DNA from: Methylobacter sp. BlB1
GTDB lineage: Bacteria; Pseudomonadota; Gammaproteobacteria; Methylococcales; Methylomonadaceae
Assembly: GCF_015476545.1 (NCBI RefSeq)
Contig: NZ_JADMKV010000034.1
Location: forward strand, 1-46,009
DNA length: 46,009 nt
Reading direction: 5' to 3'
Shown here: piece by piece, positions 9,042 through 17,206 of the stretch
How the letters are laid out: every line of letters starts with the position of its first letter
How positions within the stretch are numbered: the stretch's first letter is position 1
Position numbers and translations under genes: made by a program
Notes under the pieces: model-generated
Told to the model about the DNA's origin: nothing
Seen by the model: the letters and a program-made list of their open reading frames with translations, nothing else
Database searches by the model: none

Positions 9042-9377
9042 GTTAACTCAGTTGGTAACGGGTTTTCTAATGAAATTCCAACGCAGAACTAATAACAAAT
9101 AACATAAAAGAGATGATTTTTATGTTGGCTAGCGTACTGAATATGTTAAAAGAAGAAGAATATATTGATCAGGGCTTGCGCAAGCCTGTGGGGGCGACTT
9201 CAGTCGCCTTGCATCTGAATGGGCGACTGCCAGCAGTAGGCGCTCTAGGCGAAGTCGTCTCCCCACAGATTTTAAAGCCGCTTGTTTCAACGGTTGAACA
9301 GGCAAACTGCGTAAGTCCTGCTGATAAAAATTGATACAAACTCAACGGGCTATGTCTCGCTCAAGCAGGAGCTGTCT
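9042..9377. other. Intergenic region carrying a palindromic element
   Basis: 336 bases between divergent genes. Most of it has no recognisable gene; a frame at 9113-9334 begins after AAAAGAG and reads MIFMLASVLNMLKEEEYID before entering the repeat at 9186, so it may be a small gene interrupted by the repeat or chance. Promoters for both flanking genes should lie here but none is obvious. Confidence 0.4.
9186..9268 (+). repeat. 80-bp palindromic element, copy A
   Basis: The ends CTGTGGGGGCGACTTC and GAAGTCGTCTCCCCACAG are near-complementary, and the middle contains a second inverted pair (GGCGACT / AGTCGCC). A close copy is at 35076-35155 inside the pilus locus: both share the order of outer arm, GGCGACTGCCA[AG]CAGTAGGCGCT core, outer arm. 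This looks like a REP- or MITE-like dispersed element. No coding capacity. Confidence 0.8.
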
Positions 9378-9695
9378 ATGCTGGTAAAATTTATGACTAA
9401 ATCGCATGCGGATATCGTTCTGTTTGGCGATATAGCCCAGCGGTTGCTGAAAATGATGGGGCACAGCGGTACAGTGCCTAGTGCCATTCCGGCTGAGGAG
9501 GTTCCAGCGGCACTTGAGCGTTTGAAAAACGCCGTTGAAGCGTTTACGCCGGTGCCCGCCGAATTGCCTGAAACTATCCGGGAAGATGAATCGAAGGAGC
9601 CGATTGTCAGCCTTAAGCATAGGGCTTTGCCTTTAATTGAACTGTTCGCCGCTGCGGCACGGAATAACAATTATGTGATGTGGGAAAAAATGTAG
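9378..9695 (+). CDS. DUF1840 domain protein
   Basis: 105 residues, the standard size of DUF1840. MLVKFMTKSHADIVLFGDIAQRLLKMMGHSG is the family's characteristic N-terminus (L-x-x-F-x-S-x-A-x-x-x-x-M-F-x-x-x-A-x-x-L-L-x-x-[LM]-G). The centre is Pro/Glu-rich and variable; the C-terminus ends in a Leu-rich helix (HRALPLIELFAAAARNNNYVMW), also typical. It is cytoplasmic with no known function. A CAGGAGCTG ribosome site precedes the ATG. It is followed after 93 bp by the lemA operon. Confidence 0.85.
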   Translation: MLVKFMTKSHADIVLFGDIAQRLLKMMGHSGTVPSAIPAEEVPAALERLKNAVEAFTPVPAELPETIREDESKEPIVSLKHRALPLIELFAAAARNNNYVMWEKM

Positions 9696-9788
9696 CAGCC
9701 AGAAGCAGATGAGCTTTCATGTTACAATGAACTGAAAGACAAGTCGTACTGTAGCACAAGCAGAAAAACTTAAATTAAGGAGAATGCC

Positions 9789-10418
9789 ATGCGCAAAAGT
9801 GTATTTTTGGTAGGGCTCATGCTGATGAGTCTGTCTTTAACCGGCTGCGGCTACAATACGCTTCAGGCCACGGACGAGCAAATCAAGGCAAGCTGGGGTG
9901 AAGTGCTGAACCAGTACAAGCGCAGAGCTGACTTGGTGCCGAATCTCGTTAATGTGGTAAAAGGCTATGCCGGCCATGAAAAAGAGGTGCTGACCCGCGT
10001 CACGGAATCCAGAGCCCGGGTCGGCTCAATCCAGGCGACTCCCGATTTGCTCAACGACGAGCAGGCCTTCGCCAGGTTTCAGGATGCTCAGGGCGAACTG
10101 TCTTCCGCATTGACCCGCCTGCTGGCGGTGGCCGAAAACTATCCGCAATTGAAAGCCGACAGCCTGTTCCGGGATTTGCAGGCGCAACTGGAAGGCACGG
10201 AGAACCGCATTGCCGTCGCGCGCAATCGCTATATTAAAGCGGTACAGGAATACAATGTAACCGTGCGTTCTTTTCCGACCAATCTGACGGCGATGATGTT
10301 CGGATACAAAACCAAGCCTTCGTTCGCGGTGGAAGATGAGCAAACGATAACCACGCCGCCCAAGGTCGACTTCAACGCGCCGCCTCCTGGAATGCCCTCT
10401 CCAGAAACCGGCCGCTGA
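9789..10418 (+). CDS. lemA: LemA family lipoprotein
   Basis: 209 residues. The signal peptide ends in the lipobox LTGC (Cys about residue 20), so it is a lipoprotein anchored at a membrane. The LemA core follows: DEQIKASWGEVLNQYKRRADLVPNLVNVVKGYAGHEKEVL, a helical segment, then AVARNRYIKAVQEYNVTVRSFPTNLTAMMFGY, both hallmark blocks. A Pro-rich tail (PPKVDFNAPPPGMPSP) ends it. The role of LemA is not settled; the gene is commonly coupled to TPM-domain genes, as here. AAGGAGAATGCC gives a clear ribosome site. It is the first gene of a three-gene operon, with 9 bp to the next. Confidence 0.94.
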   Translation: MRKSVFLVGLMLMSLSLTGCGYNTLQATDEQIKASWGEVLNQYKRRADLVPNLVNVVKGYAGHEKEVLTRVTESRARVGSIQATPDLLNDEQAFARFQDAQGELSSALTRLLAVAENYPQLKADSLFRDLQAQLEGTENRIAVARNRYIKAVQEYNVTVRSFPTNLTAMMFGYKTKPSFAVEDEQTITTPPKVDFNAPPPGMPSPETGR

Positions 10419-10427
10419 ACATAGGGC

Positions 10428-11315
10428 ATGAAAGCGCTGACTCTGGCGGTGCGTTCAATTGCCGTAGCGCTCATTCTGCTGGCAGTAGGATTGGCTGTAG
10501 CCGATGTGCCCGTTCCTGCTCTGCAGGCTCGGGTCACGGATCTGACCGGCACATTATCTCCGGCCCAACAAAGCAAGCTTGAACAGGTGCTGACAGAGTT
10601 CGAGGCACGCAAGGGTAGCCAGATTGCCGTACTGATCATGCCGACAACACAGCCAGAGACCATTGAGCAATACGCCATGCGTGTGGCGGAAACGTGGAAG
10701 CTGGGCAGGGAAGGCGTCGATGACGGCGTGCTGTTGCTGGTCGCGAAGGAAGACCGGACGTTGCGTATTGAAGTCGGCTATGGACTGGAGGGCGTCATTC
10801 CCGATGCCGTGGCCAAGCGCGTGATGAGCGAGATCATCATCCCTTATTTTAAGCAGAATGATTACTTCGGCGGCATCGAAGCCGGCGTGAACCGCTTGAT
10901 CCGCCTGATCGACGGCGAACCTTTGCCGCCGCCGGTCAGAAAAGACGTGTCCTGGTCCGGTTTCGAAGATTTTCTGCCGATCGTGTTTCTGGTGGTTTTA
11001 ATCGGTGCCGGCCTGTTTCGTATGATTTTCGGCCGATTGCTGGGATCTTCTATCGTCGGCGGTCTGGTAGGGATTTTGTTCTGGCTCATCGCAGGTTCTT
11101 TTATGGTCGCATTGATCGCGGGGTTGTTCGCCTTTCTGTTTTCGCTGGGCGGCATGCGCAGCGGCGGTATTTGGCCAGGCGGCGGAGGTTATGGGGGAGG
11201 CTTCGGCGGCCGCGGCGGCGGATTCAGTGGCGGCGGTGGCGGCTTCGGCGGTGGCGGCGCATCAGGCCATTGGCGAATTGCTTTGGCCGTACCGACTATG
11301 ACGGAAAGGAACTAA
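10428..11315 (+). CDS. TPM-domain membrane protein (YgcG type)
   Basis: 295 residues. A signal peptide (to about residue 25) is followed by a TPM domain (about 28-165) that begins V-x-D-L-T-G-T-L-S and contains the R-x-x-R-I-E-V-G-Y-G-L-E-G-V-I-P-D-A motif. Next are hydrophobic segments (about 185-245) and a very Gly-rich tail. In relatives the protein ends with a GGGGASGRW-like sequence; here GGGGASGHW is followed by 15 further unlike residues (RIALAVPTMTERN), as if the stop was lost. TPM domains fold like thiol-disulfide/phosphatase-like proteins and are linked to membrane-protein upkeep. It sits between lemA and a second TPM gene, the usual arrangement. Confidence 0.9.
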   Translation: MKALTLAVRSIAVALILLAVGLAVADVPVPALQARVTDLTGTLSPAQQSKLEQVLTEFEARKGSQIAVLIMPTTQPETIEQYAMRVAETWKLGREGVDDGVLLLVAKEDRTLRIEVGYGLEGVIPDAVAKRVMSEIIIPYFKQNDYFGGIEAGVNRLIRLIDGEPLPPPVRKDVSWSGFEDFLPIVFLVVLIGAGLFRMIFGRLLGSSIVGGLVGILFWLIAGSFMVALIAGLFAFLFSLGGMRSGGIWPGGGGYGGGFGGRGGGFSGGGGGFGGGGASGHWRIALAVPTMTERN

Positions 11316-11322
11316 AAAGTTT

Positions 11323-11820
11323 ATGAATCTTAAGCGCATCATCAGGCATCTGTGGACAGACCGCCGGACGGTTCGGCGTGCTTTTCCGTCCCGTTCCATG
11401 CAGGCTATCGAAACCGCGATCCGTCAAACGGAGGCCGGTCATCAAGGGCAGGTTCGTTTCGCTGTAGAGGCTTCGCTTGAGTGGGGAGCATTATTAAGAG
11501 ACCAGACTGCGCGTGATCGGGCCATTGATGTCTTTTCTCAATTGCGGGTCTGGGATACGGCCCGGAACAACGGCGTGCTGATTTATCTGTTATTTGCAGA
11601 CCATGATGTTGAAATTGTTGCGGATCGGGATATAGACAGTCGTGTAGGCAAGCAGGGATGGGAAACAATCTGCCAAGATATGGAGACGGCATTCAGGCAG
11701 CGGCAGTTTGAGGCAGGCGTCATCAGCGGTATCAGGGCTGTCAGCGAACATCTGGCCAGGCATTATCCGGAGCAGGGTGTTCAGATCAATGAGCTGCCCG
11801 ATCAACCGGTTCAGATGTAA
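11323..11820 (+). CDS. TPM-domain protein without membrane anchor
   Basis: 165 residues, starting 7 bp after the preceding gene. The N-terminus is basic and has no signal peptide (MNLKRIIRHLWTDRRTVRRAF). The TPM domain is recognisable from AIETAIRQTEAGHQGQVRFAVEAS, the D-T-A-R-N-N-G-V-L-I-Y-L-L-F-A-D block and VEIVADRDIDSRVG, and it ends with a helical C-terminus. This is the usual third partner of lemA-TPM clusters and may sit on the cytoplasmic face. Its precise activity is unknown. Confidence 0.88.
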   Translation: MNLKRIIRHLWTDRRTVRRAFPSRSMQAIETAIRQTEAGHQGQVRFAVEASLEWGALLRDQTARDRAIDVFSQLRVWDTARNNGVLIYLLFADHDVEIVADRDIDSRVGKQGWETICQDMETAFRQRQFEAGVISGIRAVSEHLARHYPEQGVQINELPDQPVQM

Positions 11821-12413
11821 AAAACTGAAGATATATAATCAGGCTGGCAGTAATGCCAGGACTCACGCCGTTTCATTTGCCGCGGACGCTTTATACCAGA
11901 TCCTCGGCTTACTGCCTGAAGCACTGGTGTGAAGATTAAAAGCCTTGCTCATACTAAGCAAAACAGTATAGAGTTTAATCCTGATAACTGATGTTACGAA
12001 TTAGTTGAAGTTAGATCGATCTAATAAAGTGCCGCTAACGCGACGGTTGTGTTAATCGGGTTTCACGAAAAACCTCCCTGTTTTCTGCCTTGACAGGCGG
12101 CTAGGTCGTGCAAATCGGCCGACCTGCCGATTTGTCGCACCCGAGGGCGAGCTCTTTTCTTTGCGAGGCCTCGGCAACTGCTCCTGCGTCGCCTAAAGCG
12201 CCTACTGTTCCCTGGTTCCCACGGTCCTCCGTGGGAACCGATACCGAGCTTTGAGAGTAGTACGTCGTATCCAAGCTCGGTATGCGTCCCCACGCTCCTG
12301 CGTGGGAACGAGGAAAACTGCGGCGCTCGGCGCGGCAAACGGGATGAAACTGCCTTTGTGTAACATCAGCTGATAAATAAAAAGATTTCTTTCAAATTCT
12401 GAGCCATTAAGCG
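11821..12413. other. Intergenic region with palindromic repeats
   Basis: 593 bases. I see no gene. The first 240 bases are ordinary; from about 12070 the DNA is G+C-rich and built from hairpins, listed separately. A 15-bp stretch (12325-12339, GCTCGGCGCGGCAAA) also occurs at 39287-39301 in another intergenic region. The promoter of the sensor kinase should lie at the right end. Confidence 0.6.
12214..12309. repeat. Compound palindromic repeat (three hairpins)
   Basis: Three stem-loops stand in a row: GGTTCCCACGG/CCGTGGGAACC with loop TCCT (12214-12239, perfect 11 bp), ATACCGAGCTT/AAGCTCGGTAT (12241-12283, perfect 11 bp), and CCCACGC/GCGTGGG with the same TCCT loop (12289-12306). The first and third are variants of one motif, so the unit is itself a symmetric pair around the middle hairpin. 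This is a REP/BIME-like structure. Confidence 0.8.
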
Positions 12414-15400
12414 ATGGGCCGAAACAGGTCCTTGGATAATACGGTGCCTGAGTCAATTTATTTAAAGCACGAAAGGTCTTTGTGGAACCGAATGGCATGG
12501 TTGCCGATTCCCCTCTTGCTTGTTGCGATATCTCTATTATGGGCGGTGGATTCGGGAATAGCGTATGAATTGCCTTATCTCCAGATTGGTCTGTCTTTCT
12601 GTCTTTCGACGCTGGTATCACTGCTCATTGTTTACCTGATTGGCCGCAGTTTCATGACCAATGGCATGCCGGGGCTGTTGCTGTTGGGTTGTGGTGCTTT
12701 ATTCTGGGGGGCTGCCGGGTTTCTGGCTGGCATAGCCACACTGATAAGAGATGGCTACGAGCATATCGATCAGAACGCCCTGGTAACCATTCATAATATC
12801 TGTGCCTGGATATCGGCCTTATGCCATTTGGCGGGCGCGGCCTTTTCATTGAGATGGAGATTTGCCCTGGGCACATCGTACTTCTGGCTCGCGATGAGTT
12901 TTGCGATAGCCTTTGTCACTGTGGCGTTGGTTGTCTGGATGGTGCTCTCCAGCTGGACTCCGGTTTTTTTCATACAGGGCCAGGGCGGAACGCCGGTGCG
13001 GCAATTGGTATTGGGTTCGGCCATTGCCATGTTTGTTTTTACGGCTATCCTGCTGCGCGCGATGAACCATTCGCGCGCGTCCTGTTTTATAAATTGGTAT
13101 TCCCTGGCGTTGCTGCTGCTTGCAGTCGGGCTATTCGGCGTTATGATCCAGTCCGTCCATGGCAGCCTGTTAGGCTGGGCAGGACGCGGCGCGCAATTTC
13201 TCGGCGGCGTCTATATGCTGGCTGCGGCTTTCATGTTGATACGCGAGTCGGGTAAGCATGAGATCCGGCTGGAGCGTCCGGCAAACAATAGTCTTTATCA
13301 TTATGGCATTACCGTCGCGATAGCCGTTGCCGCCGCCATCGTGCGCCTGGTGTTCCTGCAAGAGCTGGAGATGCGCGTCGCCTTTGTGACGTTCTATCCG
13401 GCTGTGATAGCCGCTGCATCCTATGGCGGCATGCGGGCCGGTTTATTGGCTGTCGTGCTGTCGGCTCTTCTGGCGGATTATTTCTGGATTGGGCAGGAAT
13501 GGCAATTTTCCATTGAAGAGCCAGGCGATTGGTTAGGCATTGCGGTCTTTGCCGTCACTGGCGTCATGCTCTCATGGATTACCGAGAGCATGCATCACAC
13601 GCTGGCGCGAGTTGCCGTGGCCGAGACCGAAGCCCGATTTGTCGCTGAACGCAAGAGTAAAGAAGCCGAGCTTCAAAAGCTTAACCGCACACTCAGCGTG
13701 ATTACACGCAGCAGTCAAGTGATGATGCGCGCCACCGATGAAATGGCGTACTTGAATGAGATATGCCGCATTATTGCCGAAGACTGCGAACACACAATGG
13801 TGTGGATAGGCTATGCGGAACACGATGAAAACAAGACTGTCCGGCCTGTCGCCCATGCCGGTTTCGAGAAAGATTATCTGGAAAGCCTGAATATCACCTG
13901 GATGGATAATGAGCGAGGGCGAGGTCCCACGGGCACGTGCATACGCACTGGAGAGCCCAGTATCTTTCGCAATCTGCAGGCCGATCCCAGCTTCAAACTA
14001 TGGCGTGAAGAGGCGATAAAAATGGGATACGCTTCGTCGCTTACCTTTCCCTTGTTTGCCGATGCCGGCTATCAACTCGATTTTTTTCTTACGAAGGGAT
14101 ATGCCTCAGCGCTCGCCTTTCCGTTGTTTGCTCATAATGCGGTCGTCGGCGCCATTACCATCTATTCCATGGAGCCGGAACTCTTTTCGGAAGATGAAAT
14201 TAAATTGCTGGCCGAGCTGGCGGATGATCTCAGCTTTGGCATCACGGCGCTCAGATTGCGTAAGGAGCATAAACAGGCCGAAAAGGCGCTGCAACGCAGT
14301 GAGAAGCAGTACCGCACGCTTTTCGAGACAATGACCGAAGGGCTCATGTTCGATGAAATTATTTACGATGAATCGGGTAATCCTTGCGATCTGCGTGTCC
14401 TGGAAGTCAATCCGGCGTTCGAGCATCAGACAGGCTTGAACGCCGGCGATATCGTTGGCCGTACGGTTCGAGAGCTGTTCCCGGACACAAGGCCGACATG
14501 GCATCAGGTTTTTGATAAAGTGGCTTTGACCGGTGAGCATACCCACTTTGAAATGTGGGCTAATTCCTTGGGAAGCTGCTTTGAAATCAGTGCTTTCCGG
14601 ACCGAGCCGGGCCGAATCGGAGTCATCTTTTTCGACGTAACCGATCGCAAGCGTGCCGCCGAAGCATTGCAGGAAAATCATCGCCGCAAGGATGAGTTTC
14701 TTGCCATGCTCGCTCACGAGCTGCGCAATCCGCTGGCGCCTATCCGCAACGCCGTGCAGGTGCTGAGGAAAATCGATCATGCTAACCCTACAGCCGATTG
14801 GGGATATGATGTCATTGACCGGCAGGTGCAACACATGGCCAGGCTTCTGGATGATTTGCTCGATACGGCCCGCATCATGCAGGGTAAAATCATCCTGAAA
14901 AACCAGCGCATCAATCTGAGCGATGTCGTTGCCTGCGCTATTGAAAGCTGCCGGCCGCTCATTGAGTCCAAAGGGCACCGCCTCGCTCTCTCCCTGCCGG
15001 CGGAACCGCAATGGCTGGAAGGCGATGCCATGCGGTTAGAGCAGATCCTGATGAATCTGCTGAATAATGCGGCTAAATACATGCAGGAGGGCGGCGATAT
15101 CAAGCTGAGTGTCGTGGCAGAGGCTAATTGGGCGCTGATCCGGGTTCAGGATACCGGCATCGGTATTGCATCGGAACTGTTGCCGCATGTGTTCGATATT
15201 TTCACGCAGGCAGATCGCTCACTTGCGCACTCCCAAGGCGGTTTGGGGCTGGGATTGAACCTGGTGCAGCGCCTGGCCGAACTGCATGGCGGTTCTGTCA
15301 CGGCGGCCAGCGCAGGGCTTGATTTGGGCAGTGAATTTACAGTGCGGCTTCCGCTCCTGCCGGCCGGGCATGTGGCCGATGCTTTGACTGGCGATTCGAC

Positions 15401-15815
15401 TCCTGCCGGTTCTCCCGAAGAAATCCCGCAACTTCGGATTCTGGTTGTCGATGATAATATCGATAGCGCTGAAAGCCTTGCCGTCCTGCTTCGCTTGTCA
15501 GGGCATGAGGTGGCGACCGTAGCATGCGGCACTGATGCGTTGACATACGCTGTCGACTTCCAACCTAAAGTCGTCATCCTCGATATTGGCCTGCCCGACA
15601 TAGATGGTTATGAGGTTGCCCGGCGGTTGCGCGAAATGCCAGAGATGAGGCATGCGAAGTTGGTTGCCGTGACCGGTTATGGACAGGATGAGGATCGGAA
15701 GCATTCACGAATGGCCGGTTTTGACTACCACTTTCTTAAACCGGTGGATTTCGATGCTATCAGCGAAGTTTTGACGACAGTCTCCAGCAGTTCTGTACCG
15801 GAGCTACAGCCCTAA
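12414..15815 (+). CDS. Membrane hybrid sensor histidine kinase/response regulator
   Basis: 1133 residues. The order is: seven or eight membrane helices (about 25-275), a second membrane block with DUF4118/KdpD-like character (about 290-385, TFYPAVIAAASYGGMRAGLLA), a GAF domain (about 415-605), a PAS domain (about 615-745), HisKA with the H-box EFLAMLAHELRNPLAPI (His768), HATPase with NLLNNAAKY, DTGIGI and GGLGLGL, then a receiver domain beginning RILVVDDNIDS with the phospho-acceptor Asp1057 in VILDIGLP. It should autophosphorylate and pass phosphate to its own receiver; the signal is unknown. A 24-residue internal duplication lies in the GAF domain. The ATG at 12414 has only a weak ribosome site. 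No separate response regulator is adjacent. It converges with the cold-shock gene. Confidence 0.93.
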   Translation: MGRNRSLDNTVPESIYLKHERSLWNRMAWLPIPLLLVAISLLWAVDSGIAYELPYLQIGLSFCLSTLVSLLIVYLIGRSFMTNGMPGLLLLGCGALFWGAAGFLAGIATLIRDGYEHIDQNALVTIHNICAWISALCHLAGAAFSLRWRFALGTSYFWLAMSFAIAFVTVALVVWMVLSSWTPVFFIQGQGGTPVRQLVLGSAIAMFVFTAILLRAMNHSRASCFINWYSLALLLLAVGLFGVMIQSVHGSLLGWAGRGAQFLGGVYMLAAAFMLIRESGKHEIRLERPANNSLYHYGITVAIAVAAAIVRLVFLQELEMRVAFVTFYPAVIAAASYGGMRAGLLAVVLSALLADYFWIGQEWQFSIEEPGDWLGIAVFAVTGVMLSWITESMHHTLARVAVAETEARFVAERKSKEAELQKLNRTLSVITRSSQVMMRATDEMAYLNEICRIIAEDCEHTMVWIGYAEHDENKTVRPVAHAGFEKDYLESLNITWMDNERGRGPTGTCIRTGEPSIFRNLQADPSFKLWREEAIKMGYASSLTFPLFADAGYQLDFFLTKGYASALAFPLFAHNAVVGAITIYSMEPELFSEDEIKLLAELADDLSFGITALRLRKEHKQAEKALQRSEKQYRTLFETMTEGLMFDEIIYDESGNPCDLRVLEVNPAFEHQTGLNAGDIVGRTVRELFPDTRPTWHQVFDKVALTGEHTHFEMWANSLGSCFEISAFRTEPGRIGVIFFDVTDRKRAAEALQENHRRKDEFLAMLAHELRNPLAPIRNAVQVLRKIDHANPTADWGYDVIDRQVQHMARLLDDLLDTARIMQGKIILKNQRINLSDVVACAIESCRPLIESKGHRLALSLPAEPQWLEGDAMRLEQILMNLLNNAAKYMQEGGDIKLSVVAEANWALIRVQDTGIGIASELLPHVFDIFTQADRSLAHSQGGLGLGLNLVQRLAELHGGSVTAASAGLDLGSEFTVRLPLLPAGHVADALTGDSTPAGSPEEIPQLRILVVDDNIDSAESLAVLLRLSGHEVATVACGTDALTYAVDFQPKVVILDIGLPDIDGYEVARRLREMPEMRHAKLVAVTGYGQDEDRKHSRMAGFDYHFLKPVDFDAISEVLTTVSSSSVPELQP

Positions 15816-15854
15816 TATGCGGACTAACGGATGGGTTGGGTTGTCAACTAAATG

Positions 15855-15888
15855 CGGACGGCGACACAATTGCTTGTGTCGCCGTCCG
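15855..15888. terminator. Bidirectional terminator
   Basis: A perfect 15-bp stem (CGGACGGCGACACAA and complement) with a 4-nt TTGC loop lies between the convergent kinase gene (ends 15815) and cold-shock gene (ends 15901). On the minus strand it is followed by CATTTAGTTG, only moderately T-rich. Confidence 0.7.
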
Positions 15889-15900
15889 TTGAAGTGTGCT

Positions 15901-16116
15901 TTAGCCGATTACAGTTACGTCTTCAGCTTGCGGGCCTTTTTGACCTTGTGAGACGCTAAACTGTACTTTTTGTCCTTCGTCAAGCGATCTGAAACCGCCT
16001 GCGCTCAGGATATTTCTGAAATGTACGAAAACATCAGGGCCGGATTTCTGTTCGATAAAGCCGAAACCTTTCTCTGAGTTAAACCATTTAACGATGCCGG
16101 TAGTCATTGTAGACAT
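15901..16116 (-). CDS. Cold-shock domain protein
   Basis: 71 residues, a single CspA-type OB-fold that binds single-stranded nucleic acid. RNP1 is KGFGFIEQ and RNP2 is VFVHF, both intact; the ending [10 protein letters not shown] is usual. It acts as an RNA chaperone in the cytoplasm. The ATG at 16116 follows CTATAGGACTT; an internal ATG at 16107 would give the more usual M-T-x-G-I-V-K-W-F start. A strong promoter about 150 nt upstream gives a long leader, as in cold-inducible csp genes. Which paralogue it is (CspA, CspE or another) cannot be told. Confidence 0.95.
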   Translation of the reverse strand: MSTMTTGIVKWFNSEKGFGFIEQKSGPDVFVHFRNILSAGGFRSLDEGQKVQFSVSQGQKGPQAEDVTVIG

Positions 16117-16455
16117 AATAAGTCCTATAGATATATTGAATTAAAGCCTTAAATCAGGCCAGAAACAGCTGGTAAATTTGGAAATTACAAATGAAGTACA
16201 GGACGAGAAACTAAAGAAGAAACATCGAAATGGAAAACAAAGGGTAAATCATATTTTCTAGCTGACGCCCATTCTAGGCGTTATTTCAGCGGTGTCAAAC
16301 TTTAATTTTGAAAGTGGCAGGTTTTTATCTCGAGCGTCGGAATGTCAATCGAGGGTTTTTCAGAATTGTAATTTTTTGAAAATACCAGTGGTCATCTCCC
16401 GGCCGGCGGATGTACTATTTATTTCAGACGGCTTGAGTCAGCCCAGGAGCACAGC
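16117..16455. other. Divergent intergenic region csp-rpiA
   Basis: 339 bases. The left half is the presumed csp leader; the csp promoter is at 16271-16298. The right half should hold the rpiA promoter, which I could not identify with confidence; CAGGAGCACAGC is the rpiA ribosome site. No gene was found. Confidence 0.5.
16271..16298 (-). promoter_or_regulatory. Sigma-70 promoter of the cold-shock gene
   Basis: On the minus strand TTGACA (16298-16293) is separated by 16 bp from TAGAAT (16276-16271). Transcription would start near 16264, leaving a leader of roughly 148 nt before the ATG at 16116, the long untranslated leader known for cold-shock mRNAs. Confidence 0.7.
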
Positions 16456-17142
16456 ATGAACGATAAAGAATTAGTCGCGCGGCATGCGGCCCAGCAGGTT
16501 AAGGATGGCATGATCGTCGGTCTTGGCACAGGCTCGACTGCCAATTATTTTATTGATGAGCTTGCGCGCCGCCGCGCTGAGGAAGGCTTGCAGGTGACTG
16601 CGGCGGCCAGTTCCGTCGTCAGTACGATCAGGGCTCAGGAACTCGGGCTGCCATTGGTGGCGCTGGAGCACCTGACCCGGCTCGATCTTTACGTCGATGG
16701 CGCCGATGAGGTGACCCCGGATATGACTCTGCTGAAAGGCCGCGGATACGACTTGGTCCGGGAAAAGCTGCTGGCCAGGGCCAGCGATATGTTTATCGTG
16801 CTGGTCGACCGAAGCAAGCAGGTGGGCCGCATCGGCGAACATTTCCCTATACCGGTCGAGGTCATGCCGTTCGCTTGGCAATTGGTCAAGAAGCGGCTCG
16901 AGTCATTGGGCGGACACGGCAATCTGCGCCAGAATGCGGCCAAAGACGGACTGGCCATAACTTCCTACGGCAGTCTGGTGCTCGATATGGTTTTCGATTC
17001 GAATTTTGATGCTCAGGAACTCGACATCGCCTTGAACGATACGCCGGGCGTCGTCGAGCACGGTATCTTTCGCGGGCTGGCCAGTGCCGTTTTTATTGCC
17101 GCGGAGGGAGAAATACAGGAATATTGGCCTACGCGGTGTTAG
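16456..17142 (+). CDS. rpiA: Ribose-5-phosphate isomerase A
   Basis: 228 residues, close to E. coli RpiA (219). It interconverts ribose-5-phosphate and ribulose-5-phosphate in the pentose phosphate or ribulose monophosphate route. The phosphate-binding loop is GLGTGSTANYF, and DGADEVTPDMTLLKGRG contains the catalytic Asp, Glu and Lys positions. The usual glycine-rich KGGGGA/G stretch reads KGRGYDLVREK here, an uncommon variation beside an otherwise complete catalytic set. The ATG follows CAGGAGCACAGC. The peroxiredoxin gene follows 64 bp later and may be co-transcribed. Confidence 0.93.
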   Translation: MNDKELVARHAAQQVKDGMIVGLGTGSTANYFIDELARRRAEEGLQVTAAASSVVSTIRAQELGLPLVALEHLTRLDLYVDGADEVTPDMTLLKGRGYDLVREKLLARASDMFIVLVDRSKQVGRIGEHFPIPVEVMPFAWQLVKKRLESLGGHGNLRQNAAKDGLAITSYGSLVLDMVFDSNFDAQELDIALNDTPGVVEHGIFRGLASAVFIAAEGEIQEYWPTRC

Positions 17143-17206
17143 CGGTAAAGTGGGCTTTGGAATGCGATTTTTCAATGTAGATTTTTATAGAGATTAAGGA
17201 GGACTA

